From Bicyclus anynana (taxonomy: Eukaryota > Arthropoda > Insecta > Lepidoptera > Nymphalidae), in the NCBI RefSeq assembly GCF_947172395.1, contig NC_069093.1, positions 7,351,561-7,415,560 on the forward strand: DNA of 64,000 nt, written 5' to 3'. Positions 41,879-54,270 of the stretch are shown piece by piece. The notes beneath the pieces were generated by a model. That model did no database searches. It had not been told where the DNA came from and saw only the letters and a list, made by a program, of their open reading frames with translations. Positions within the stretch are counted from its first letter, which is position 1. Every line of letters starts with the position of its first letter. The position numbers and the translations under genes are program-made.

Positions 41879-44800
41879 TCAGAATGTATGTCCTCCGATA
41901 GCTAGCATGATGTTTTCAAAAGCTATCCAGTTGATCAAAGCCCACGGGCCCAGTCTCATCCACAGTGGGAGGAAGCCTTTGTACAGTGAGAATATGCCCT
42001 CGTTCTTCACGGATTGTTGGACGCAGTCGATCATGCCGCGGTACAGAGTTCCCCTGAAAAGTAAAGTAAGTTATACTTGGTCAATTTATTCCGTGAAGTC
42101 TGTTTGATTTTGGTTGGCAGTAAGATAAAATACCAAGTGTGTTTCTGCGCTTAAATGTAGGTTCGTTTTAAAACGTTTCTTCAGTTTTAAACACCAACGT
42201 GCTGTCAATTGCGATGTGGCCAATTTTTGGAGAATTCCCCAAATTGCGGGGATTTTAACTCAATTTTGGAAGTTTCTCTACTTGCGGGGATTGGATCTAT
42301 GCTTGGAGATTTTATTGAATCTGCATCTGTTGTTGACACGTCTCTAATTAATGGCCAATTTTGCAGACTCAATAAAAAAATCTCTATTAAAAGGATAATA
42401 ATTACTTAAGTTATAGCAAAAGCTCTGAAAAATATATCAAACTACATTAATTTTACTTTTTTTCTTATACAAGTGGGGAATCGGGATATATTTCTTTCCA
42501 CAATTTAGTGAATTGTTCACTTCGATTTGTGAGGAATTAGAAAAAAATGGAAATAACCACAATGCTACCCAAACCTGTAAAAAAACGTATCACTCCGATA
42601 CGAGTAAACTAATCGCAGATGGCAAAGTGTTACGTCCCGTTACAGAATACCTAATAATGTCTTACGCAAGTAACTATTTATAGTACCAACATATTATTAT
42701 TATCTAATATAGGATATAGTTTCAGTAGGTATTGAAAAAATATTCATTATTCAAAATATTAGGATAGATTTGAAACCTATACTACGGCTACTACTACGCT
42801 TTTTTTTAAATTATTAGTTGTTGCTTTGATAAAATGAGGGTAAATATAAACATCAAAGAGGACATCTTAATTCTAGCTTTGTAGTACCCGTCTGGAATAT
42901 TTGTATCGAAAGGGAAAGGATTCATTACAGTGAGCGTGCGCGGGTCCCGACTTTGACCCCGTTCTTTGACCTCGACCGCACTTTGAACATACAACCTACT
43001 TTGGGTACGTATGCTGACGGGGCGTTGCTAGCTCTTACGTCAAAACATTTCCCTACCACTTTGCTTATCGATTGCAGTGTAACGTTATTAAAGGGAATCG
43101 TAATAATTTTTAGAAAAACGCAAGTAAAGTATTTATTATTATTATTTATACTTAATTAAAACTAGGTAATCAATCTTTTTCACTGTCCCTTATAATGCTA
43201 TTTTGAAAAAAACACAATATTGAAAAAACAGTAATAAAAAAATTCAACCGCACAACAATTCAAGCACAAAGGTAGATGTTATCTTTTGCTTTTTAGTTTA
43301 GGTTAGTTTTTGTGTTGGAAGCAATGCTAAGCAATGAATATGTGCTACCTTCTGATCAGTTTGAAGGCGGTTCCAAGCCAGTGATGTTTCAATTCAAGCC
43401 GTTTACATATAGCCGAACGTAGAACCTCCTTTTTGGAAGTCGGTTAAAAAGCATAGCTTGTGAGGTATTATAATGAGGAATTCCTATTAAATTGCTGAAA
43501 CTGGAATTTCAAAAATTTCACTGAAAAAGTATTTCTCATATGCTTAACTGTAAACTAAACCAAGAAAGACTATAAAAATTAAAACCCTTCAAGTCCAAAG
43601 GTTTTGTTTTATTGGGGTCAATCAACAGTAGTAGGTACTATGAAGAAGTAATTACAAAAACATCAATTATGCAATTAAACTAAATCATTGATCAGCACCG
43701 TTAACCACAAATTTCTTGCATATAAAAATGAAATTTTGAATGTGGCAATGAAAAGTTAGTTATATACTTAGTACTAAAGCTTCACCTTCACTTTGATCCC
43801 AAAAGTTGACTCTTATAGCACAGCTTATAGCGAGTGTTCAACACGTCAGAGGGTTTACTGATAACTGAGGTCACGAACCCGGCGGCGAAGGCGACCATCG
43901 CATTCACTAACAGTGTGTCCAACATGCCGAACTCTTAGACCATTGGTCTAAGGCCGAACTCGTAAGTCTAAACGTATAATCCTAAAGCTGTACCTTCCAT
44001 CTGGTCCGACGGGTTGGTTCATAAGCCGAGGCTTCAACACGTCAACGGGTGTGCCCACAACTGCGGCCACGAACCCGGCGGCGAAGGCGACCATCGCATT
44101 CATTAACATTGTGTCCAACATGACGAACTCGTAAGTCTAAACGTACAATCCTAAAGCTGTACCTTCCATCCGACGGGTTGGTTCATAAGCCGAGTCTTCA
44201 ACACGTCAGAGGGTGTACTGATAACTGCGGCCACGAACCTGGCGGCGAAGGCGACCATCGCATTCACTAATAGTGTGTCCAACATGCTGAACTCGTAAGT
44301 TTAAACGTATAACCCTAAAGCTTTACCTTCCATCTGGTCCGACGGGTTGGTTCATAAGCCGAGTCTTCAACACGTCAGCGGGTGTGCCCACAACTGCGGC
44401 CACGAACCCGGCGGCGAAGGCAGCCATAGCATGCACTAGCATTGTGTCCGCCATGCCGAATTCGCGAATCAGGAATTGTTTGCTATAGTCATATGCCGCT
44501 AGATCTCCCATGTTCACCAATGCCGCGCGCTGAACGTTAGGGATGGCACCTGAAAACAATTTATTGCAGATGTCAGACAAAAAAAAAATCGGTTGTCTGT
44601 AAAGTCGGTTTACTGACGATAGTTGAACGTGACAACGTCATAAAAAAATACTGATGGAATGCTTGCATTGTTCAAAAGAAATATCGTTCGTTTTTCTAAA
44701 GTACTGTTTAATAATCTTCATAGACCAGAATAAACTTTATTTCTTGTAAAAAACGTTGGCAACCTTTGAGCGAAGGAACGACGCATGACGTCATCTTTTT

Positions 44801-47800
44801 TCGTAGAGCCGGCTTCATCGAAATATAAAACGATGTCACGTCAAAAGATATTGATTTTTTAGTTAAGATTAGTTATACTAGCGGACTTTTTTTGAAGTTT
44901 TCAAAAAATAGGATTATTTTTTGAAAACTTCAAAAAAAGTCCGCTTAAATAATTTTCAGAGCTCAGCAGTGAGCCAAATATGGGTTGACAATGATGATAA
45001 TGTAGCTCACCTCTCCAAAAGCCCAGTATGCCGGCTTCAGTATAAAGTAGCCTATAGGCCTGTCGGCAGTTGGTGAAGCGCGGCGGTTTGCCCTGCAGCA
45101 CGCGGCGACCCTCAGCTTGCATCTGCACCTTGACGAGGTCGGTGGGGGACGCCACCAGCTGCGCTAGCGACCCCGCCGCCAGCCCGCCTGGAGATTCCTT
45201 TAAATTACTCTCTCGTTCTAAGTATGTAGAGTTTTGTTTTGAAAACGTAAGGTTAAGAGTACCTAGGAGGAATTGACGTTTACGATATTTAAAAAAATTT
45301 AATAAAAAAATTCAACCGACTTCCAACTCAAAAATTAACCTAAACTAAAAAGCAAAAAATAACATCTTACCTATGTGCTACCTTCTGATCAGTTTGAAGG
45401 CGGTGCCAAGCCAGTGATTTTTTAATTCAAGCCGGAAGTCAGAAACGACTTTAATTAAAACATGACACTGGATTGGCCTCCTTTTTGGAAGTCGGTTAAA
45501 AATGTTTAAAAACGTGGTAAAATGAGGGATTCTTAAACAGGTAAAATTATTTTTCTGTAATCAGGAGTAAATTGCAACGCGCCGTCGCGCGTTGCCTAAT
45601 TTAAGTTGAACAACGACAAGATATCATTACTCGAAAGGGTTTTCCATGGCAGACCAGAAACCAACTTTTAAATATATAGTTATCGTGACAACGTTATATA
45701 TATATTAGATTGTAAACCGCAGTCAATATAATGTAAAATTGTGTGAGTCAACTCAAATAAATCACAAAATAGAAACATCAACAACAAATGGCTGACATCA
45801 TGATTTTAAACAAGGTCGCAAGACTGTCTCGAAACAATTTTTTATATACCTAAAGTTATTTTTAAATTTGGTAGATAAAGCAGTTTGGCATTCTATATTT
45901 GACGATAAATTATGTAAGAACCTATATGGAAGACCTTTACGTAATAATAGTTCTATTTCTAACCGAACTCTGCATTGTCACGTGTTACATTCCCGTGTCT
46001 AATGTAAAGTGTCCTTCTCAATACTATAGAGGTGAACAAACTTGTTTATCTTATCGTTTAGTATCTGAGAGCAATAAATTCGAAACACCACTCGTTTTGT
46101 CTCCTGATATAGAACGCGAAACGTACTTTGTTTACAAAATACTACAGTGCTATGTTTGTTATAAATAATATTTTTCTTTTTGACGTCACAACGTCTTATA
46201 ATTCAATGGAGCCGGCTGTACACTCGAAAAAAGATGACATGCGTCGTTCCCTCGCTCTAGGGTTGCCAACTTTTTTACAAGAAATAAAGTATATTCTGGT
46301 CTATGAAGATTATTAAACAGTATTTTAGAAAAACTAACTTTTCTTTTGGAAAATTCAACCATTCCATCAGTTTTTTTTTAAGATTTTATTTGAAACAAGA
46401 CATTCGTAATTAATATTTCGTTTTAGTAAGTATAAAGTCAGTACAAAACAGGGATGTTAAGGATATTGGCATCCGCACATACGGACGCATGTGCGGATGC
46501 GTTATATGCATTTACTCGAATATCATGATGCGATTCATTCATCTGCATTCTCCTTTCTTATCAACCAATGGTAAATTTTCCGAATGCAGATTCATAAGTG
46601 CAAGTAACTTAACGACACCACTGCGAGAGCTGCCAATGCTCTTCCCAGAAAACTACTACAGACCAGATTTAATTACAGTTTCATCTAGTCGAAATTTTAG
46701 TCAAAATCGTTAGAAAAAAAAATTATAGTTCTCATTTGCTTACACACGGACAATTTAACTAAATAGTTCGACAGAAAAACCAAGTAGCCAAGTGGCACGT
46801 CGATTTTCTTTCTACGATCGCAAACGCTTCGAAAACTAAAAAAATTTATGCGAATGACAGATCTTGATAACCTGACCTGTCGATAGCAATCATTCCCATA
46901 CATTTTTCTAGTTTTCGAAGTGTTTGCTACAGGGGTTGGGATATGTTGGCGAGCGATCACTGTCAGTGTCAGATATTATTGATGGAGTTCGTGACCTTGA
47001 TCATGGTGCGAGTGCGATGATGACTTAACACTTAATTTGTCCTTTTAACACCATCAAAAACTCCAGGTGGCAAGTAATACTCAGTACTTGGAATCAATAT
47101 TTCATACCCTAGACTAAGTGGGCCATATGATTTATAGCCGCACAGCCTAACTACAGGAACAAGGAAACTAATTTACTGTAATAGGTAGTATGCAAATGTA
47201 TTTAAGGTAACCAGCTGTCTTTCCGTTTTCTGTCTCGCAAAACCGTTGCCTTTTGTTTTACAAGTCAAGCAGGTGTGATCAAGACTTACTAAATGACTTA
47301 CTTTCGATATACCTACCTATTTATACAGGTTGCTCGGGAGTATTTCCCATAACATCAAGGTGTTGACAAGTTCACTTATAGGAACCGAACTGTACAACAA
47401 AGTTTTTAACTAAAAAAAAAAACCAGTTGTCGGTGGGTTGATAGTTAAACGTGACGACGTCATAAGAAAATACTGATGGAATGGTTGCATTTTTCAAAAG
47501 AAAATGTTCGTCTTTCTAAAATACTGTTTAATAATCTTCATAGATTAGAATATACTTTATTTCTTGTAAAAAAGTTGACAACCCTAGAGCGAGGGAACGA
47601 CGTCGTGAGTGTGGTTTGCGTAAACAGCCAAAAACGCGAGGTTGTTGAAAAAAGAAAAAGAACAAGAAAGAGGGTAGATCGATTCTGCCCCTAACAGCTG
47701 ATTTCAACTTTTCATCTCGCAACTTCAGTCAAAATATCGACATTAAAAAATCTCGTTCTGTCGTGGTATGTACCCGTTTAAATAATATTGCAATTAATTT

Positions 47801-50800
47801 TTTATAATATTTTCACACTAAGTTTTTTTAAGATTTTTTTTGTAATTTGTCGGGCGATAGTCTCCACTTTCAGTATCCAACTTTATTAAAGTTTATTGTT
47901 TTCCAATGTTTTAATATTAATTGATTACCTATAGATGCGGCAGCTAACGACACCTTCCCGTCATCGTCTTTCAAGGCGTCCCGGAAGCGCTCGTACAAGA
48001 TGAGCCGGCAGCCCGAGTAGATGGCGTGACGTTGGAACATTGGCATGAGACCGGTCCACAGCTTCAGCACCCCTTCCTGCTTCGCGATGCCAACTGCCGT
48101 TTTTATCATCCCGTGGTTCTCCATCTGTGAGAATTTAAGAGTTTCATTCAAATTTTTAACAGTTCTGACAATATTATTACTACTACGCCCGCTATATTCG
48201 TCCGCCATGAGACCTCTTTAATCCGGCCCTATCCAGATTTCGTGATGAATGATCATTCGCATTTATATATTAAGCTTATTGTAGGCGTCCACAGATCCGC
48301 ACCATACGCATCGGACGCATCGCATCAAGCGGATTTTAGTATTCTTTGTAAGTATATTAGTTCAGTCAATCTGTAATTTAGGGTCAGGATAATTTCAAGA
48401 AAAAGTTTGACTTTATATAACGTTAGGGATTTAAAGATGTTAACTGTAGATTGGCGGGGTCCCCCTCCTGCTGTTTTTGAGAAAATCCAAAAAAATTTTT
48501 GCCGAATCTATGGGTTTTAGGGAAAATTTTATTGAACAAAAAATGTAGAGGACAATGTGAACTACATTTTATGTCATTGGAGCAACATCATACGACTAAA
48601 AATACGAACAGTAGGTGGCGTTGAAGTATCAAAAAAGGCTTTTTCGTTATTTTTGTTAATAAAAAATGATTTTTCAGCTGTACTGTGAATGAGAAAGTTA
48701 TTTGTCATGAAAAAAACTACAAATTTTATTTAAACAATTTTTTCATATAACTTACCGGTAGGTATTCGTAGGTAATCTGGACTTTAGTTTTATATTATTG
48801 ACGGCAAAAAGCGATTGACTTCAATCTCACCTGTCGTTAAGTGAGGATGCAATTTAAGATGGCGGCGCTCTGACTTGACAGATGTTCAGTTTATTCAACC
48901 CCAAGTTACCCTTGACTATGCTACATTGTATCTTACCGCTTAATCTCTCTGTGGCACGTCTTTGCTGTAAGTTGATGTCTGCATATATAATAGGGATGAT
49001 GACTAGGTTTGAATATATTGATTTTTATGATACATTTGGGTAAATAAGGTCAATGTTAACTAATTTATACATAAAAAGCAAAGATTGACTGGATATTTGC
49101 AAAATAAATAAGATTATAAAATTTAAATATCTATTAAAAATCTTTTATTGTAATTAGATGAAAATTCACACAGCTTTAGCTTCCTTACATCAAATGTGAC
49201 ATTTTTCAATATGTGAACTATAAACATAAACGCTCAAATAACAAAGATATTTGTAATTTTGTTTAAACGCCCATACAAACCTAACGATCAGCGATCCAAC
49301 GACGTCACTAAATCGTGCCATTTTGTATGGAGCGTTTTTCAGGGATCCGCGACAGCGCCGCAAATCGGACCCTTTAAATCCCTGTAGCTCCGAAAGAAAT
49401 GTTCGCAGATACCTACTTACTTTTACAAAATTGCTTTACACTAGCATACTCCTAATCTATATACAATTTAAAAAACTGTCATCATCCCTATTACCTACCT
49501 ACTAATTGTGTACCGCGGTTTTGCCCATGTAAATTATATTCCTGTGATATTAAGCGTTATTCCGAATCTATCTAATCTACCTATGTGATTTTCATCCAGA
49601 CCCATTCAGCTTTCTAGACAATTCAGATTAGTGTAAACTAATCTGATTCGTTAAAAAATATCCAGAAAAGTTAACATTGATTTGTTGCGTCCTAGTTGCC
49701 CAGTTGAAATTGGTAAACCTTTCGTGGACCATCTTTGGGCGAAAGTTTATTAAAAGTGTCTTTATAAAGTAATCTACAGGTATCCATACTTATAATAAAT
49801 CTGTAGAGATGTCAATTCTCTACATGAAATATATTTCAAAATTAACTATCAGGGTGTGATTTGTGATCGATACTGATGCCAAAAATGCAATCAGTAAAAT
49901 TTTTGTCTGTCTGTCTGTATGTTCGTTATAGAAACAAAAATTACTCTACGGATTTTAACGAAACTTGGTACAATTATTCTTAATGCTCCTGGGCAGGTTA
50001 CAGTATACTTTTATTACGCTACGATCAATAGAAGCAGAGCAGTGAAGGGAAATGTTGGGAAAACGGCAGAAGTTACTCCATTTTTACAGCGATACTACTG
50101 TAAGGGCTGGATAAAAGAGGTCTAAGCGCGGAAGAAGTCGCAGGCGTCCGCTAGTAAAAAATAATTAAGATGTTTATTCTGTTGCTAATGTAAATATGTG
50201 GAAATCGCCGCCAGCCAGTCGCGCGATACTAACGTAACAAGAGTAAAGGTCACATAGGAAATGCATACGGCTCCGGTGTTACGAGTACGTATACATTTGC
50301 TTTAATACTGTATTCATGAATAAAATATTCAGTTTGTAACGGTCAATGAAATTCAAAAACAATAGACCAGATTATAATAGCGTTAGCACGATCACGTGAA
50401 CATTACAATGTCGCAAAACAATCGAATGCACATTATTTTTTCAATACATTCTAAAGCAAGTGTTTAATATGTGTATTGAAATTGTAGTCTGAGACGGATA
50501 TGACGTCAGGTGGCGCGACTTGTTTCCGTAAAGGGTGGGGAGTTAGAGAGGGGTAGCGATTGGTTGGCAGAAACGACTAGCGATTTATGGCATTCGTCTT
50601 ACGGTTGGCTTCAGTATGCTCGTGGCGTTCGAGCCGTCCACATTTCTTGGTGTGTAATTTTTTATGGGTTGCTTGGGATATGCGGGGAACTTGAGTGGAA
50701 AAGGGGAGTGTTGGTTAAGTGTCAAAGGCGCCTTTAACCCTACACACAACGTTCACAAGTGCGTGACTCCACTCAAGGTCATTCTCTGCATTCTAGGGTC

Positions 50801-53800
50801 TTATTTTTGTTACAGTTTGATTTATTAATTAAGCTGTCCTGACAAATATTTTCTTTGTCAGGATTTTGGCCTTTGTTATTGCCCTGACGTCACTTTACCA
50901 TCGCAACGAAAGAGAGAGCGATACGTAGACAAACGTAGACTAACTTCTCAAAAATTGCAAAAATATAGAAGCACATAATATCTGAGAAAAAAAATATACG
51001 TTGTCCGCATGATTATTTGTTTAAAATTAGTATCTTACATCAAGATCGTATTTGTTTTTACCTTATATCCATGTTTGGCTGCGGCAACTTCTGACTGTAT
51101 CTGTAGCCTCGTTTTTGTCAGGTCGAACGGATATGTGGCTGGAATAAATTCATTAATTTCAATTAAAATTACAAAAACAACTAAAAATAAACTAACAATC
51201 TTGATCTTTAATTAACTAAAGTGTTTTTCAGATAGCATGAGTACAGTGACAGTCGCCTTATGACGTTCGTAATCTATAATAAAAGAATGAATCGCAATAT
51301 GCGTTGGTAAGCGCATAACTCAACAGCGCCTGGTCTAATTTCCCCAATTCTTTTTTTTTAAATGTTCGTTAAAGGTCTAGGATGGTTTTACGGCGAGAAA
51401 AATTCGAATATTTGCCGGAAAAACCATGAAAATAGCCCTTTTCTTTTTCCCATACAAATGTATTTTAACTAAAACGTAGTCGATTTGACTTTATTGTTAT
51501 TGTATAAAGTTCATATTAATAATAATTATAAAACGGGGTAGAGGTAGGGTAGGGGTAGGGTATTAGTAAGGTAGGGTAGGGGGTAGGGTAGGGGTAGAGT
51601 AGGGGTAGTTGAAAGTTTACATCGAGTTTCACGCGGACGAAGTCGCGAGCGTCCGCTAGTACGTACTATAATCATGAAACGTTGCAAACTTTCAAGAATG
51701 AGACGAACTGTCACCGTACCCATGTTATCTGAAAAATACTATAGCGGACACACGCAACTTCGTCCGCGAAACAATGCTAAACTATAGTAAGTATACTACC
51801 CATAATCCATATACTAAACCTTCCTATCTTATAAAAATTTTGGGATGAACCACCCCAAAATTTTATGATGTTGGCTGGTTCTCAAACCTACCCGATATGC
51901 ACACAAAATTTCATAAAAATCGGTCCAGAAGTTTGATGGCAAAACGAAAATGTTATATATTATTAGATAATGTTTATTAAAGGTATTTCTATATAGTCTA
52001 TTTAAAATTTCCTTTATATAGCCCGCGTGTTAAAATGTTACGTCGCGTCAGCTAGAGCCTAGAATTGTAAAAAATCAGCGGTAAAAGTTTTACCATTCTG
52101 ACAGAATGTCTTTATATTCCAGAATCAGGTCGAGGTAAGTATTTAGCATTTAGGGTTGACATAAGTAGGCACAATCTATTCCAGAGCTCTTGGCCGTATT
52201 CGAGTATAAATACGCTTCGACCTCACCTTCCCTCGCATTCCATAAATGTAAAGTTATGTATCAACGAATCATCATCAATCCATATAATCAAAATTTTACT
52301 TTTAACGGGACTTTCACTGGATGTTAGAGGAGGTTGTGGAGAAATATACCTACATCTACTATTTTTATCCCGAAAAATACATGGTTCCTGAAACCTGCAT
52401 ACCAGAGAATTTTCTTAATTCTCTGCGTGTGTGAAGTCTGCCAATCAACATTGGGCCAGCGTGGTGGACTAAAGCCTGACCCCTCTCATTCTTAGAGGAG
52501 ACTCGAGCTCAGCAGTGAGCCGAATATGGGTTAATAACGACACGAATAAAAATTAAAATGTAGATCTTAAACGAAATGAAACAATAATATGGTTAACAGA
52601 AAGCGACGTTTTTTGCGAAGCCTTTTATATGTAGGAACAATTTAAAAAATATGGATAATAAAACCAACAAGGCTTCGCGCGACGTTATTGTGAGGGGAAC
52701 TTATACCGCAGCGATGCCCGGTTCGAAAATAAGCCCGTAATAACAGCCGAGGCATGCATTTTTTAATGAGAACATAATATTATATATTTTGTGTATGACA
52801 ACACAGTCTTTCCCACCTTGTTGGAGGGGAATGGGAAAATTGGTCATATTTAAAAAGATATGGCAAATATTCTCCTAAAAAAAATACCGGTAAAGAAGAT
52901 TGAAAAAGTTCGAAAGTACAAAAACAATCCTAAATCGTCAAAACAATACCACAAAAGACTACAGTTCTTAAATAAGTAAAGTAGTTAACGATATATTACA
53001 GAAAACCCGCAATTATATAGAAATTCGATGTCTGTCAATGTATAAACAAGTCAATAATTAAAAAAATTAAAAACTCGACTGCCTAACCTAGTCATCCGCC
53101 TCGCGTATTTTGTATAGACAACTAATAAATAACGCTTTCTAATTGCAGGTTTTTTTTAATATGGCCATGATATACCATTTTGAAATCCTCTTGATTAGCC
53201 CTTGAATTTGATACCCATATTGCAATATTACAAACCAAAATTTTTTTTTCGCCTCGAGTCTATAGCATCTCACAGTCGTCGTTTTGTTTTTTTTTAATTT
53301 CACCTATCTAAGACACTTGTGTTAACAAGACGAATCTAACGATATCTTAATTACGTAAATCCATTCAGCGGTTTGGAAGATATGAGGTAATAAAGATTAC
53401 ATACAAACATACATACATACAAGATACGCGCGAAAAACATAACCCTTCTTGCGGTCGGGTAAAAATAACATCATACTTTACAACTCAAGTTCTATATATC
53501 ATATTATGTTGTAACTGATGATCAGTTTGAAGGCGGTGCTAGCCCGATGATGTATTTATTCAAGCCATGTAAGAATGTCATAAAGATTTAGGTTTTTCAG
53601 CCAATGTTCTTTCATGTAGTTCTTCGGCTTAAATTAACACAACTAACACAACACCGGTCTGAAGAACTTAGTATGATGTTATTTTTCGCTCTTTAGTATA
53701 GTAGACCCGTAGTAGTAGTAGTCCTTTCAAACAAAAAAAAATATTCATATCGGTCTAGGCATCTTCGAGTAATCAGGTTAGGTACCCTAACATACATACG

Positions 53801-53989
53801 AAAAAAAAACATGCAGATGAATTGAGAACCTCCTCCTTTTTTGGAAGTCGGTTAAAATGGTTAGCATTAGTAGCAGCCTTAAATACCTGTCTCGGCCGCC
53901 CAGGAGCCCAAAACGGCGACGCCGTATCGAGCGGCCACAGAGTCGGTGGCCTTCCCCGCCGGGTGGTCGGCGTTACGGAGAACGGGCAT
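41879..53989 (-). CDS. Ucp4: Mitochondrial uncoupling protein 4 type carrier (SLC25 family)
   Basis: Inner mitochondrial membrane carrier of the UCP4 (SLC25A27) branch; its transport role is known only by family. Six exons in transcription order: 53989-53887, 51138-51062, 48124-47929, 45187-45011, 44549-44327, 42053-41879. Total 951 nt = 316 aa plus TGA, near the 323 aa of human UCP4; all junctions are GT-AG and keep phase. The three carrier repeats show the P-x-[DE]-x-x-[KR] signature: PFDLTKTRLQIQ (residues 38-49), PTDLVKVQMQAEGRR (140-154), PADVLKTRLMNQP (241-253). UCP4-specific stretches are IPNVQRAALVNMGDL and FSLYKGFLP. The first exon (MPVLRNADH... to GSWAAET) lies 2.7 kb upstream of exon 2 and fits by phase (G + CC) and by the first helix running into TYPFDLTK. 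Three partial copies of exon 5 lie in the last intron (43785-44323). UCP5 is less likely because its second motif region differs. Confidence 0.95.
43253..43448. repeat. AACCGACTTC-family MITE, diverged copy
   Basis: Ends ttcaaccgcacaac and tttttggaagtcggttaa, with the family's body motif ccttctgatcagtttgaagg. In the last Ucp4 intron, next to the exon duplicates. Confidence 0.6.
43785..44323 (-). pseudogene. Three tandem partial copies of UCP4 exon 5
   Basis: Immediately downstream of true exon 5 (44549-44327) lie three diverged copies of its last two thirds, with donor-side flank, at roughly 44160-44323, 43991-44159 and 43785-43990. Units are 164, 169 and about 200 bp. Each still encodes a recognisable stretch: MLDTLLVNAMVAFAARFVAA then STPSDVLKTRLMNQP; MLDTMLMNAMVAFAAGFVAA then GTPVDVLKPRLMNQP; and MLDTLLVNAMVAFAAGFVTS then SKPSDVLNTR, which runs into a different C-terminus ending in a stop. 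The first 30 or so codons of exon 5 are missing. A weak acceptor-like acgag precedes the copies but would join out of phase with exon 4, so they are most simply dead duplicates. Confidence 0.8.
44581..44844 (-). repeat. MITE-like family 1, minus strand
   Basis: Runs from aatcggttgtctgtaaag to gatgtcacgtcaaaag, about 264 bp, in the 461-bp Ucp4 intron 4. Confidence 0.75.
44880..44945. repeat. Perfect 31-bp inverted repeat, 4-base loop
   Basis: Arms 44880-44910 and 44915-44945 are exact reverse complements (left arm starts agcggactttttttgaag) around GGAT. In Ucp4 intron 4. The outer ctagcggac at the left recalls a Helitron terminus. Confidence 0.95.
45310..45498. mobile_element. AACCGACTTC-family MITE
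   Basis: Ends ttcaaccgacttcc and ggaagtcggttaaaaa; body ccttctgatcagtttgaagg and gccaagccagtgat. In Ucp4 intron 3. Confidence 0.7.
46191..46380 (+). repeat. MITE-like family 1, right-truncated
   Basis: From tgacgtcacaacgtcttata to accattccatcagttttttt; lacks the last third. In Ucp4 intron 3. Confidence 0.7.
47410..47606 (-). repeat. MITE-like family 1, minus strand, partial
   Basis: Starts aaaccagttgtcggtggg and breaks off after gagcgagggaacgacg. Second copy in Ucp4 intron 3. Confidence 0.7.
48991..49499 (-). mobile_element. 505-bp MITE with GGGATGATGA ends, copy 2
   Basis: Ends tagggatgatgac and gtcatcatcccta, perfect as TIRs over 11 bp or more. Inverted relative to the copy at 26326-26829, with full-length similarity. 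In Ucp4 intron 2. Confidence 0.75.
49783..50154 (+). mobile_element. Helitron-like element, third subfamily
   Basis: From TCCATACTTATAATAAATCT to gaagtcgcaggcgtccgCTAG then T; body cctgggcaggtta, atcaatagaagcagagcagt, gggaaatgttggga. About 370 bp, no coding capacity. Confidence 0.75.
50483..50812 (+). repeat. Dispersed 330-bp repeat, copy 1
   Basis: Matches 61200-61545 in inverted form: gatatgacgtcaggtgg, gagaggggtagcgattgg, aaggcgcctttaaccctaca, gactccactcaagg. Class unknown; no matching terminal repeats. Confidence 0.65.
51536..51659 (+). mobile_element. Helitron-like 3' end with G-rich minisatellite
   Basis: Minisatellite (ggggtagaggtagggta) to about 51608, then gttgaaagtttacatcgag, cgcggacgaagtcgcgagcg and a terminal CTAG then T. 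The body is missing. In Ucp4 intron 1, near exon 2. Confidence 0.65.
52391..52545 (+). mobile_element. tRNA-derived SINE, family C, tail part
   Basis: Plus-strand 3' part: cctgcataccagagaattt, gccaatcaacattgggccag, gagctcagcagtgagccgaa. The head is missing. In Ucp4 intron 1. Confidence 0.7.
53500..53856. repeat. AACCGACTTC-family MITE, expanded or rearranged
   Basis: Has tgatcagtttgaaggcgg and gagaacctcctcctttttt then ggaagtcggttaaaa at the right end, 30 bp from the end of Ucp4 exon 1. Longer than sister copies, so probably rearranged. Confidence 0.6.
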
Positions 53990-54065
53990 CTTCTTTGTTT
54001 ATCACCTCACTGTTAGCTTCCGGGTTTCCATAATACCTTGAAAAGAATACAAAATGTATATTAAT

Positions 54066-54259
54066 ACTAGCTGACACCGCGCGGTTTTATCCGCGTGGTT
54101 CTAGTTCCCGTGGGAATACGGGTATAATATATAGCCTATAGCCTTCCTCGATATATGGGCTATCTAACACTGAAAGAATTTTTCAAATCGGATCGATAGT
54201 TCCTGAGATTAGCGCGTTCAATGAAACAAACTCTTCAGCTTTATAATATTAGTATAGAT
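54066..54259 (-). mobile_element. Helitron-like element, second subfamily
   Basis: Starts CTAGCTGACACCGCGCGGTT; body cccgtgggaatacgggta, tagccttcctcgatatatgg; ends agctttataatattagtata then GA. Well kept, 77 bp upstream of the Ucp4 start codon. Confidence 0.75.
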
Positions 54260-54270
54260 TCTCATTCTCA

